From: Phycisphaerales bacterium
GTDB taxonomy: Bacteria > Planctomycetota > Phycisphaerae > Phycisphaerales > SM1A02
Direction: 5' to 3'
NCBI GenBank assembly: GCA_029245245.1
Contig: JAQWPT010000021.1
Span: 62,001-126,000, forward strand
DNA length: 64,000 bases
Position numbers and translations under genes: made by a program. Positions 53,020 through 61,566 of the stretch are shown piece after piece (the stretch's first letter is position 1; each line of letters begins with the position of its first letter). The notes under the pieces were generated by a model. It had not been told where the DNA came from, did no database searches, and saw only the letters and a list, made by a program, of their open reading frames with translations.

Positions 53020-54174
53020 TCAGGGAGTCCACTTCAAGCCTTCATGCAGATGGTTGAAGTTCTCGCAGCCATCCGTCGTTACGGCAACCATGTCCTCGAT
53101 GCGGACCCCGCCGACCAGTCGACCATACAGGCCCGGTTCGATGGTCAACACGTCGCCTGCGACCAGTTCGGGCCCCTTGAGATCAAGCAGGGGGGGCTCG
53201 TGGACATCCAGTCCGACGCCATGGCCGGTTCCATGAACCATGCCCACGAAATCATCGGCGGGTGCATCGGACGGCGGCCCGACCGGCCAGCCGGCGGCCT
53301 CGATCGATGCGATCGTCGCCTTGTGCACATCTTCGCCGGTCACTCCAGCCCGGACGGCATCGATCGCCCTGGCCTTGGCCTCGACGACCGCGGCATGGAT
53401 CGCCTGGACTGCATCGGGAATGTCACCGTGCACGACCGTCCGGGTGCAGTCGCCGTTGTAGAGCGAGGACCGGTTGCGGGGAAAGATGTCGATGATGACC
53501 GTCTCACTGGTGCGAATGGGGCCGGAGCCGACCTCGTGGCAATCGGCGCACTGGGGGCCGCAGGCGACGATGCTCGCGGGGTTCGCGTAGTTTCGGGCGA
53601 GCAGGAACACGTCGATGGCGTTGCGCACCCGCTCGGATGTCAGTGGTGCGCCGTCGTGGTGGAGAATGCCGTCAGCGCCGGCCTCGGATCCGGCGACGAG
53701 TCTGCAGGCCATCTCGATGGCGGCCTCGGTGTCGGCCTGGGCGGTTCGCAACGCGTCCAGTTCCTGTTCACTCTTGGCGCGGCGTTGCGTTACGCCGAGA
53801 TCATGGTCGTAGACGAGTTCGATGCCCACCTGGTCGATCTCGTGGGCGAAACTCATCGGAAGGGTTCGATCGACGATTGCCGCGGTGACGCCGGCTCGAC
53901 GAAGGAATTCCGCGGCCGCCTGGGCAGTCGCGGTTTCGCGGTCGCCCGAGAGCCCTCCTTCGGGAGCGAAGTCCGCCGGGCATGCCACGGCGTCCGCGAC
54001 CGCGTGTTTCTTCGCACGCTGCATCTCGATGTCACGGACGATCATCGTGCTGTGGCCGTTCACGTCGATCCAGGCGGCGGGATCGCCGACGTTGAACTGG
54101 ATTCGATGGAAGAGCGAGTTGTTGTGAGCGGGAATGCCCGCCATCATCGTCGCGGTGATTCGTTCGGCTGCCAT
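53020..54174 (-). CDS. M24 Xaa-Pro aminopeptidase-like protein
   Basis: M24 metallopeptidase of 384 residues in the creatinase/aminopeptidase-P fold, which usually removes N-terminal residues before proline. The dimetal site is visible. IIDIFPRNRSSLYNGDCTRT supplies two aspartates, GTGHGVGLDVHEPP a histidine, LTIEPGLY a glutamate, and VRIEDMVAV another glutamate. The N-terminal half is the shorter creatinase-like domain. The ATG at 54174 has AGGGAC upstream. The cysteine pair CGPQCADCHEVG before the metal site is unusual for the family. It is divergent from the metallophosphatase gene and heads the small membrane-protein genes downstream. Confidence 0.88.
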   Translation of the reverse strand: MAAERITATMMAGIPAHNNSLFHRIQFNVGDPAAWIDVNGHSTMIVRDIEMQRAKKHAVADAVACPADFAPEGGLSGDRETATAQAAAEFLRRAGVTAAIVDRTLPMSFAHEIDQVGIELVYDHDLGVTQRRAKSEQELDALRTAQADTEAAIEMACRLVAGSEAGADGILHHDGAPLTSERVRNAIDVFLLARNYANPASIVACGPQCADCHEVGSGPIRTSETVIIDIFPRNRSSLYNGDCTRTVVHGDIPDAVQAIHAAVVEAKARAIDAVRAGVTGEDVHKATIASIEAAGWPVGPPSDAPADDFVGMVHGTGHGVGLDVHEPPLLDLKGPELVAGDVLTIEPGLYGRLVGGVRIEDMVAVTTDGCENFNHLHEGLKWTP

Positions 54175-54249
54175 GAGGTGTCCCTGGTTCTTTCAGACGG
54201 ACACGATACTGCACTTGCCCGGGACGAGCCATCAAGGTTCAATGGGTGC

Positions 54250-56247
54250 ATGCCCAAGTACACCATCGCTCTTATCGTCCTGGCCGGCACCTCGATGCTG
54301 TCGGCCGATGTGACGGATCCACTGCACCCGGATCCACACCCCACCACCACGGACTCCTCCCGGTTCATCACGAACCGCACCGGTGCACCACTGGAGCTTC
54401 CGGTGGAGCAGGATGCCTTCATGTTCGCCATCTTCGGAGATCGGACCGGTGGGCCTGCCGCTGGAATCGCGGTGCTCGCGGATGCCGTCGAGGACGTGAA
54501 CCTCGTCGAGCCGGATTTCGTGATGACTGTCGGCGACCTCATCAACGGCTACAACGAGGCACCCCAGTGGATGGTCCAGATGACGGAGTTCAAGGACACC
54601 ATGAATGGACTGCTCATGCCCTGGTTTCCCGTGGCAGGCAACCATGATGTCTACTGGAGAGGGGAAGGCCCGCGGCCGGAAGGTGAGCACGAGGGCAACT
54701 ACGAAATGCATTTCGGCCCACTGTGGTACGCCTTCGAACACAAGGGTTCCATGTTCATCGTGCTCTATACCGATGAAGGTGACCCGGCCACGGGTGCCAA
54801 GACGTTCGGGCGACCCGAGGCCCAGCGCATGAGTCCAGAGCAGTTCGCATGGCTTGAATCGACGCTGTCGCAGGCCCGGGACAAGACGCATGTCTTCGTC
54901 TTCCTGCATCACCCACGGTGGCTTGGCGGGGGATACGGAGATGACTGGAATCGCGTTCACCAGCTGCTGGCCGACGCCGGAAACGTTCGCGCGGTGTTCG
55001 CTGGCCACATTCACCGGATGCGGTACGACGGTCCGCACGACGACATCGAGTACGTGACCCTCGCCACGGTCGGCGGTGGGCAGTCCGAAGCGGTCCCCGA
55101 GGCGGGCTACCTCCACCAGTATCACCTCGTCACCGTGCGTGACGACCAGATCGCCCTTGCCGCCTTTCCCGTCGGCGAGATCATGGATGTGCGCGGCATC
55201 ACGGGAACGGTCAGCGACGAAACCGGACGACTGGCCGCCCTGGATCCACGACTCGACGATCCAATCGCCTTTGACATGAAGGCGGGCATCGAGGACGAGT
55301 TCGTGGTGGAACTGCACAACCCCGTCAGTCAACCGATCGAGGCACTGGTGATTCCCCACAGCGAGGACAGTCGCTGGATCTTTCGTCCCGAGCACGAGCA
55401 CCGTACGCTTGCGCCCGGTGAGCGTGTTGCGATCACATTCAAGGCCTGGATGCCGCCGGGAAGCATGGATGCGGCCTGGCGATCACCGGAACTGTCCGTG
55501 CAGTACGACTACCTCGCCGAGGGGGGCAGGTACCACGTGCCGCCTCGGCATCACCCGATTCCCATGGTGGGTTCGTTCGGTGATGTCGCCGCCGCCGACC
55601 CGGATCTCGCCATCGAACTGGACGGCACCGACGATGTCCTTCGCATTCCATCCGGGCAGGTGGCACTGGGTGATGGACCGATGACACTCGAGACCTGGTT
55701 CCGTGGTGACGCGTACACCGGTCGGCGTGGATTGATCGCGAAGACCGAAGGATCGGAGTACGGGTTCTTCGTGTCCGAAGGACATCCGTCCTTCTATATC
55801 CACCTCGATGGTGCGTACGTCGAATTGGAGGATCCCGGAACGACGCTCGCGCCGGGCCGCTGGTACCACCTGGCCGGTGTCTACGACGGGGCGGAGGTCC
55901 GGTTGTACCTCGACGGAAAACTCCTGGGCAGGTTGCCCGGATCCGGTACGCGGACACGAAACGAGTTGCCGCTGCTCGTAGGTGCGGACGTCGGTGCCGG
56001 TGGAGTGGGAACGTCCTTCTTCGATGGTGCCATTGACGAGGTGCGTCTCTCGAGCACGGCACGCTACGCGAGCGATGCATTTCAGCCGACGGCTCGGCAT
56101 GACGGCGATGACGAGACCATTGTCCTTCTGCACATGGATGCCTGTCGAGGCCCCTGGGTGCCCGGGGATGCGTCCACGGACGTCAATGCCGTGGTCACGT
56201 CCGACCCGGTTCTCGTGGAATCCGGCATTCCTGCTGCTGCAAAATGA
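54250..56247 (+). CDS. Exported metallophosphatase with LamG domain
   Basis: Exported 665-residue calcineurin-like metallophosphatase. After a signal peptide (ALIVLAGTSMLS) the metal site reads FGDRTGG, MTVGDLINGYN, AGNHDVYW, FLHHPRWLGGG and FAGHIHRMRYD, all in order. A beta-rich middle follows (about residues 345-440). The C-terminal 190 residues are a concanavalin-like LamG domain (MTLETWFRGDAYTGRRGLIA, RWYHLAGVYDGAEVRLYLDG), usually a glycan-binding module. I infer a secreted phosphatase or phosphodiesterase attached to polysaccharide. The ATG at 54250 is chosen since it opens the signal peptide. The longer in-frame extension lies antisense to the M24 gene. Confidence 0.87.
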   Translation: MPKYTIALIVLAGTSMLSADVTDPLHPDPHPTTTDSSRFITNRTGAPLELPVEQDAFMFAIFGDRTGGPAAGIAVLADAVEDVNLVEPDFVMTVGDLINGYNEAPQWMVQMTEFKDTMNGLLMPWFPVAGNHDVYWRGEGPRPEGEHEGNYEMHFGPLWYAFEHKGSMFIVLYTDEGDPATGAKTFGRPEAQRMSPEQFAWLESTLSQARDKTHVFVFLHHPRWLGGGYGDDWNRVHQLLADAGNVRAVFAGHIHRMRYDGPHDDIEYVTLATVGGGQSEAVPEAGYLHQYHLVTVRDDQIALAAFPVGEIMDVRGITGTVSDETGRLAALDPRLDDPIAFDMKAGIEDEFVVELHNPVSQPIEALVIPHSEDSRWIFRPEHEHRTLAPGERVAITFKAWMPPGSMDAAWRSPELSVQYDYLAEGGRYHVPPRHHPIPMVGSFGDVAAADPDLAIELDGTDDVLRIPSGQVALGDGPMTLETWFRGDAYTGRRGLIAKTEGSEYGFFVSEGHPSFYIHLDGAYVELEDPGTTLAPGRWYHLAGVYDGAEVRLYLDGKLLGRLPGSGTRTRNELPLLVGADVGAGGVGTSFFDGAIDEVRLSSTARYASDAFQPTARHDGDDETIVLLHMDACRGPWVPGDASTDVNAVVTSDPVLVESGIPAAAK

Positions 56248-56248
56248 A

Positions 56249-56277
56249 CAAGGGGGCCTCCATGGGAAGCCCCCTTG
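56249..56277. terminator. Bidirectional hairpin between convergent genes
   Basis: CAAGGGGGC pairs perfectly with GCCCCCTTG across an 11-nt loop, 2 nt after the metallophosphatase stop and 25 nt from the metalloprotease stop. The T-run is short on both sides. Confidence 0.7.
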
Positions 56278-56301
56278 CGTGCAGTCAAGGTTGGTGGAGG
56301 A

Positions 56302-59229
56302 TCAATCCACTTCTCCGCGGCCGGGGAATGAGATCGTGATGGGGCCACCACCGCCACCCATTTCGTGGCTGTTGTAGATGTACTGGGCATCACGGACGCG
56401 ATCGATCATTGCGACGACCTCCTTCAGGTGGGCCTTCGTGTAGGGATCGATCGTGCTCTGGTTGGCGTTCATGAAACTGCTCGCGTTGCCCCGCAGTGTC
56501 TGCAGGTGCATTCGGCTGAGATTCTGAACGGGGGTGGCGGCCGAGCCGAAGCCATTGGCCGGCATGCTCATGTCGATGAGCCGTTCCAGGTGTTCACGCT
56601 GGAGGTTTCGACGCAGCGATGTGATGTATGGGGACCTCGCATCGTACTGGTCGTTCGGTTCCTCGTAGATCTCTGTCCACACGGCCTGGTGCACCGTGTC
56701 GAGTACTTCGGGCATCGTCACCACATCCTCGTCTTCCAGGGCCCGGAACTCGTTGTCGTGGATCCGGTTCATGGTGGTCGGGTTCATCAGCTGCGACAGC
56801 GCGGAAGCCTGGATACCGGAGATGCGGGAGTGCACCGGCCAGGTTTCGTCCGAGAAACTTCTGCTGCTGCCATCGAACCATCGGTCGACGGTCATGTGGC
56901 GCAGCAGTTCGGGTGAAAGACCGAAGGCTTCGTCGTACATGGTGTTGTCGAGCACGACCTGCAACGCTCGTCGCTGCTGCTCGGCCTCGATGGGTGCGAT
57001 GGGAGGCCGGTTGCCCGGATCACCCTTCTTGTCGCGATTGACCTTGCTGCCGCCGACCCAGTTCGAAGCAATGCTGACGGCCTGGACATGCTTGTTCAGC
57101 AGCATCTCGTAGGCACGTCGTGCCTTGGCCCAGCTGTCACCATCTTCGACCATCTCTTCGAGAATCTTCTCACGCAGGGTTCGCACGAGTTTCATCTGTG
57201 ACTCGGTGTAGTTCAGCGGATTCTTGCCGTGATCGAAACGACGTGCGCGTGGATCCGGTCCGCCGGTGTCTTCATCCGTTGCGTAGATGAGTTGCGGTTC
57301 GGCGACCCGTGCAAGGATCGGCTCAAGACTCTCGTTCGTGTATCCGTACTCGATGGCCCAGTAGTCGTAGGGACCGATGGTGACCATGGTGTAGTCACCC
57401 TGGACGGCGTCCTCATCGGTGTTGATGTTCACCGGCATGTAGTCCATGACCGAGCCGGCCTGGGCGGTACCGATGAAGCCTTCTTCGTTCATTTCTTCGA
57501 GGCTGTAGATGGTCGAGGCCTTGAAGTTGTGGCGAAGGCCGAGGGTGTGACCAACTTCGTGCATGATCACGTCCCGGAGCATCGGTCCGATGAAGTACTC
57601 GGGGACACCGTCAAGCTTCTGAACCTCTACCACGACTTCTTCAGTGGAAGGATTCTCTTCGGCGGCATCGTCAGTCTTCTTCTTTTTCTTCCTCTTGCCC
57701 TTGCGTGATCCCTGCTCCTGGAACAGTTCGGGATTGAGCCGGAACATGGCGACGTCCATTGCACGCACGGCACAGTGCTGGCAGGAGCCATTCACCTGGC
57801 TGATGCGGTGCACGAGGCCGTCGTACTCATCGTCTCCGAGCAGGGTGGGGTCGGACTCGAACGCGGGGTGACCGGTCGTGGTGCGACTTGCGCGAGCAAC
57901 GGCCAGTTGCTTGAGGACCGTCTCCCGCATGGAGGGATCGACGAGCCGGACACGGGGGTCGTAGTCCGGGCGATCCTCGAGCCACTTGAGAGTCAAGGGG
58001 CCGAAGTTCTCCATGGCGGTCTGGGGAACGAGCTTCTGCCAGGTCCTGACCCAGCCGGTGATGAAGCCTTCATCCATGACGATGTCGGCGTCGAGAATCT
58101 GTCCAGTCTTGGGATGCACGCGGCTGGGGCCGATTGCAAAGCCCATGCCCGAGTTCGTCCAGAGGATGAAGTTGTATCGTGCGTCTTCGGGATCCTTCTC
58201 CATGTGGGCGCCGGTGGTCTGATCCTGCTGGTAGACCTCGATGGCGTTGACGATGCCAACCTTCTCGAATGCCTTGTTCCATTCCAGGATGCCGTCACGA
58301 ACCCATCGGCGATAGCGGACGGGGGTCGTGTGCTCGATGTAGAAGACGATGGGCTTCTTTGGGGGGCTCATCTGGAGGGAAGGATCCGCCTTCTCCACGT
58401 GCCACCGGTTGATGTACCGGACGTAGGGCGTCTCCTCGGAGGCGTTGCCGATGTCACGGTGGCTCGTCACGAAGTACCCGATGCGTTCATCCGCTTCGCG
58501 CGGCTTGTAGCCGGTGTTCTCCGGGATTTCAGCGAGGGAGTAGTAGATGGTGCCGAAACGTCCGTTGCTCAGGGGCATTTCGAAGGCCAGTTCGACGTTG
58601 CTCGGGAAGGACTTGGCCTTGACCGTCTTGGCCAGTTTCGTGTTGGCGCCCCGGGTTCTGCTGCCGAAGAAGTTGGAGGCGCGACCAAGGAACAGGTCTG
58701 AAAGGTTGATGACAGGTCCGCCGCCGGGGCCCATGGTCAGGATGGGCACGTCCAGGATCACTCGATCCGTGTAGACCCGCTTGTGACCGCTCTTGGACTG
58801 CGCATCACCCGTGGATCGAGTTGCGTAGTTGGGTTCGACCAGGGCCAGTTGCTTGCCGAACTGCTTCCAGTAGGCATACATGTCGCCGGTCTGGACACCA
58901 GAGGTCGAGACGCCACCCTTGATCGTGTAGGCAAGGAAGATCTTCTGTTTCGAAAAGTTCCTCGGCAGTTCGGCGAGGAGGTCGCCCTCCTTGTCCCTGT
59001 AGATCGTGTACATCCCGGGATCACCGTCCGCGGACGAAATCACCTTGTTGTAGTTCTTCGTGACTTCCTCGAACTTCGGAAACTCGGGATTGGAGTCACC
59101 ACTGGGCTGCCGCATTCCGGGGCGAGCGATGGTGGTGTCTTCCTGGGCCTGCGTTGCCGGAGTGGGAAGTACGAGGGCACTGGCCGCCAGGGCCAGGAGA
59201 GCGGTCGTCAGGGTGCGGTACGTGGACAT
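56302..59229 (-). CDS. Large zinc-dependent metalloprotease (DUF5117/DUF4953 type)
   Basis: A 975-residue exported metalloprotease. After a signal peptide (ALLALAASALVLPTPATQAQ) come the DUF5117-like N-terminal part (GDLLAELPRNFSKQKIFLAY) and the conserved block VRYINRWHVEKADPSLQMSP. The gluzincin-like active site is HEVGHTLGLRH (His557, Glu558, His561, His567), and the Met-turn is SVMDYMPVN, about 45 residues later. A low-complexity lysine/glutamate insert (KGKRKKKKKTDDAAEENPS, about residue 508) sits just before the active-site domain and is unusual. The start at 59229 has AGGAG 9 nt upstream. A secreted protein-degrading role is inferred from family. Confidence 0.9.
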   Translation of the reverse strand: MSTYRTLTTALLALAASALVLPTPATQAQEDTTIARPGMRQPSGDSNPEFPKFEEVTKNYNKVISSADGDPGMYTIYRDKEGDLLAELPRNFSKQKIFLAYTIKGGVSTSGVQTGDMYAYWKQFGKQLALVEPNYATRSTGDAQSKSGHKRVYTDRVILDVPILTMGPGGGPVINLSDLFLGRASNFFGSRTRGANTKLAKTVKAKSFPSNVELAFEMPLSNGRFGTIYYSLAEIPENTGYKPREADERIGYFVTSHRDIGNASEETPYVRYINRWHVEKADPSLQMSPPKKPIVFYIEHTTPVRYRRWVRDGILEWNKAFEKVGIVNAIEVYQQDQTTGAHMEKDPEDARYNFILWTNSGMGFAIGPSRVHPKTGQILDADIVMDEGFITGWVRTWQKLVPQTAMENFGPLTLKWLEDRPDYDPRVRLVDPSMRETVLKQLAVARASRTTTGHPAFESDPTLLGDDEYDGLVHRISQVNGSCQHCAVRAMDVAMFRLNPELFQEQGSRKGKRKKKKKTDDAAEENPSTEEVVVEVQKLDGVPEYFIGPMLRDVIMHEVGHTLGLRHNFKASTIYSLEEMNEEGFIGTAQAGSVMDYMPVNINTDEDAVQGDYTMVTIGPYDYWAIEYGYTNESLEPILARVAEPQLIYATDEDTGGPDPRARRFDHGKNPLNYTESQMKLVRTLREKILEEMVEDGDSWAKARRAYEMLLNKHVQAVSIASNWVGGSKVNRDKKGDPGNRPPIAPIEAEQQRRALQVVLDNTMYDEAFGLSPELLRHMTVDRWFDGSSRSFSDETWPVHSRISGIQASALSQLMNPTTMNRIHDNEFRALEDEDVVTMPEVLDTVHQAVWTEIYEEPNDQYDARSPYITSLRRNLQREHLERLIDMSMPANGFGSAATPVQNLSRMHLQTLRGNASSFMNANQSTIDPYTKAHLKEVVAMIDRVRDAQYIYNSHEMGGGGGPITISFPGRGEVD

Positions 59230-59371
59230 GGGGGTCGACTCCTAGGGGATACTGTCCTAACCAGTGAACCCCCGATCCTAGCTGGAACTTGCACCGGGTG
59301 GCGAAAAAAACCACTCTTCCAAGCACAGAATCCAGTGTGGGGCCGTTGGGGGCCTCGTGGCTGGAATTGAA

Positions 59372-59404
59372 CACCGGCCCGCTCCACGGGGGAACGGGCC
59401 GGTG
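59372..59404 (-). terminator. Hairpin after the beta-helix gene
   Basis: CACCGGCCCG pairs with CGGGCCGGTG (10 bp, 13-nt loop), starting 24 nt after the stop of the minus-strand beta-helix gene. No T-run is seen. Confidence 0.55.
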
Positions 59405-59428
59405 CGATGCAGTCGAAATGAAGGCGCC

Positions 59429-61027
59429 TCAGGGGCAGGTGGTGGAGATCGTATTTCCACCAAGATCCACGAAGAGGCCATTGATGTTGACGGCACTGTT
59501 GGCACAGATGAGCGAGGTGCCGACGAAGGACACCGAGGACCCGTCTGTGGTCAATCCACCGGCGGCGAAGGCCGAGCCCCATGCCTGGTTGCTGCGGATC
59601 TTGCAATTCCTGACGGCGGCCTGGGAGTTGATCTCGTTCAGGATTGCTCCGCCTTCACTGGCCTGGTTCTCGTCGAAGGTGCTGTCGCCCATGTGGAAAT
59701 CACTCTGGTTGGTGACGTAGCACGCACCGCCGAGGTACACGCCCATGTTCGCGTAGAACTCCATGCGGGTGAAGTAGCCCTCGGACTGGTCCAGTTTCAG
59801 GCCGCCACCATCGTTGCCGGCGGCGTTGGAAGCGAATGCAGTCCTGTCGGAGTCCACACGGGTGTTCTGGGCGTAGAGACCGCCACCATCCTGCTGGGCC
59901 TGGTTGGCTTCGAAGCGGGAGTTCCTGATCAACAGGGGCTGCGGCGAAGCCGTGAAGATGCCGCCACCATTCATGGCGATGTTCTCCTTGAGCTCGGTGT
60001 CGAACACGGAGGCCGTTTCGGTCTTGAAGTAGCACACACCGGCGCCCTGATCGGCGGCATAGTTGTGGTGGATGCTGCTCATGTTGATCTGGTGGTCACC
60101 AAGCCGCTTGCGGACGAGGATGCCTGCGCCGTCGCGGTTCGCCCGGTTTTCCCACAGGTTGCAGAATTCCAGCAGCACGTCGCCGATGCCCTGGTGGTAC
60201 ATGCCACCACCGTTGTTGTATGCCAGGTTCCTGGCGGCATCGACACCCAACAGGTGCAGTTGCGTATCACCGCTGAACATGCCACCGCCATCATTCGACT
60301 CGTTGGAGTCCAGGAGGCACTGTTCCATGTAGATCCGGGATTTCTTGTAGTACACACCTCCGCCACTTCGGGTGGATCGGTTGTATTGGACGGTGGTTCG
60401 TGCGATGAACATGTCGGTCTTCGAGCCATGGATGGCGCCACCGAATCCGACGATTCCACCGCCGGCCATGCCGTTGATCATCTGGCAGTCAAGGACCTGT
60501 GGTCTGCCACGACGGGCATCAAGGTGTCCACCACGAGTGGTTGCGGTATTCATGTCGAACAGGCAGTATTGGAAGACCGTCTTGCTGTTGAAGACAGCCG
60601 CTCCGCCACCGGTCATGGCCTGGTTGTTCAGGATGTGGCATTCATGAACCCGCGGGCTGCTCCCGTTGATCCACAGGCCTCCGCCATTGGGGGCCAAGCC
60701 ATTGGTCAGGATGAGTCCTTCGAGCATGGTGGCACTGGTTTCGCCACTGACGCAGGAGACGACCGGACCAGCACCGCCGCCATCGACGGTGACGCTTCCA
60801 AGGCCGGCGTTGGCACGGATCTGAAGGTCCTTGCCAAGCAGGTTCAGGTTTTCAATATAGAGTGCGGGATAGACTTCGATCGAATCACCAGTTGCCGATG
60901 CGTTGATCGCCTGCTGGATGAGCGGGAAGTCGTATCCGCCACCAGGACCGACGGTCCAGGTTGCGGCATGCGTCATGGTGGCGAGTCCGAGGGCGGCGGC
61001 CGTCATGGTGAGTGTTGAGTGCTTCAT
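59429..61027 (-). CDS. Secreted parallel beta-helix protein
   Basis: A 532-residue exported protein that should fold as a right-handed beta-helix. After a signal peptide (ALGLATMTHA) it has about fifteen irregular turns of 20-25 residues with a repeated GGG motif (NGGGLWINGS, SGGGVYYKKS, DGGGMFSGDT, DGGGLYAQNT, DGGGLKLDQS). These motifs and the end NTISTTCP are typical of pectate-lyase-like repeat proteins, but no catalytic residues are evident. A surface adhesin or polysaccharide-binding role is likely. The ATG at 61027 has AAGGAA upstream, with a longer in-frame start at 61075 rejected because it precedes the signal peptide. It has the shared TGTGAGA leader motif. Confidence 0.83.
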   Translation of the reverse strand: MKHSTLTMTAAALGLATMTHAATWTVGPGGGYDFPLIQQAINASATGDSIEVYPALYIENLNLLGKDLQIRANAGLGSVTVDGGGAGPVVSCVSGETSATMLEGLILTNGLAPNGGGLWINGSSPRVHECHILNNQAMTGGGAAVFNSKTVFQYCLFDMNTATTRGGHLDARRGRPQVLDCQMINGMAGGGIVGFGGAIHGSKTDMFIARTTVQYNRSTRSGGGVYYKKSRIYMEQCLLDSNESNDGGGMFSGDTQLHLLGVDAARNLAYNNGGGMYHQGIGDVLLEFCNLWENRANRDGAGILVRKRLGDHQINMSSIHHNYAADQGAGVCYFKTETASVFDTELKENIAMNGGGIFTASPQPLLIRNSRFEANQAQQDGGGLYAQNTRVDSDRTAFASNAAGNDGGGLKLDQSEGYFTRMEFYANMGVYLGGACYVTNQSDFHMGDSTFDENQASEGGAILNEINSQAAVRNCKIRSNQAWGSAFAAGGLTTDGSSVSFVGTSLICANSAVNINGLFVDLGGNTISTTCP

Positions 61028-61142
61028 TGGATGGTTCCTTGCTTGATGCAGAATGAGGCTGGCAAGGATGATCACGCTTGTGATCGGTCTCCACGGGCGT
61101 TGCGAGGGCCGCGTGGTTGTGTGGCCTGCCAGCTACAGGTGA

Positions 61143-61169
61143 TGCGAACGAGCCGGCATGAATCTCACA
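61143..61169 (-). promoter_or_regulatory. Shared leader motif TGTGAGA-N16-CGCA
   Basis: Minus-strand TGTGAGATTCATGCCGGC, then CGCA 16 nt after the heptamer, 116-142 nt before the ATG at 61027. A small hairpin (CCTG/CAGG) follows. Confidence 0.45.
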
Positions 61170-61185
61170 GGGATCTGGCTGAGAT

Positions 61186-61217
61186 GAGAAAAGAAGCCCT
61201 GGAGGTTATTCCAGGGC
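61186..61217 (-). terminator. Intrinsic terminator, second of a tandem pair
   Basis: GCCCTGGA pairs with TCCAGGGC (61196-61217, 6-nt loop), followed on the minus strand by TTCTTTTCTC. Confidence 0.75.
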
Positions 61218-61218
61218 C

Positions 61219-61268
61219 AAAAAAGAGAAGGGCCGGGATCGCACCTGTTCAGGCGATCCCGACCCTTC
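61219..61268 (-). terminator. Intrinsic terminator, first of a tandem pair
   Basis: A 16-bp stem with one mismatch (GAAGGGCCGGGATCGC at 61227-61242 with 61253-61268, 10-nt loop) is followed on the minus strand by six Ts. It lies about 300 nt after the Gfo/Idh stop, an unusually long 3' distance. Confidence 0.85.
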
Positions 61269-61566
61269 CTCCGATTCCCCACAGGAGCCAGGGGGGGCAT
61301 CGTGCGAAGCGAGAGAGTCCCGGAAGGACTCGGTACGAAAGACCCCGTGGGGGGCCGTCGCGGCGAATCGATGCCTGCGACCGATGCAGGAGACCGCAGG
61401 CATCGCGGTTCCAGGCGCGTGGCGTCTGGAAATCTCTTCCCTTCTCTTCGCACTTGAATCAACGTGGCGTGTGTGCCGCCGGTGTTGAGTTCGTACCCCG
61501 GCCCGCGAAGGTTGCGGAAAGGTTGCAGAATTATTCGGTTGTGCCCTGGGGTCACGGATGGGGGGA

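Larger units (their letters stand above)
61028..61566. other. Long intergenic region with tandem terminators
   Basis: A 539-base gap between the Gfo/Idh gene (ends 61567) and the beta-helix gene (starts 61027), both on the minus strand. It holds the leader motif at 61143-61169, two intrinsic terminators at 61186-61268, and a further 11-bp hairpin (CGATGCCTGCG at 61369-61379 pairing with 61395-61405). A weak promoter-like GTGACC-N16-TAATTC lies at 61555-61528. No coding frame looks real. Confidence 0.6.

Noticed and set aside
53044-54249. N-terminal extension of the metallophosphatase gene
   Set aside because: Antisense to the M24 peptidase gene. The signal peptide begins at 54250.
59357-61018. 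Long plus-strand frame (553 codons)
   Set aside because: Antisense to the beta-helix gene and with valine/histidine-rich composition typical of a shadow frame.
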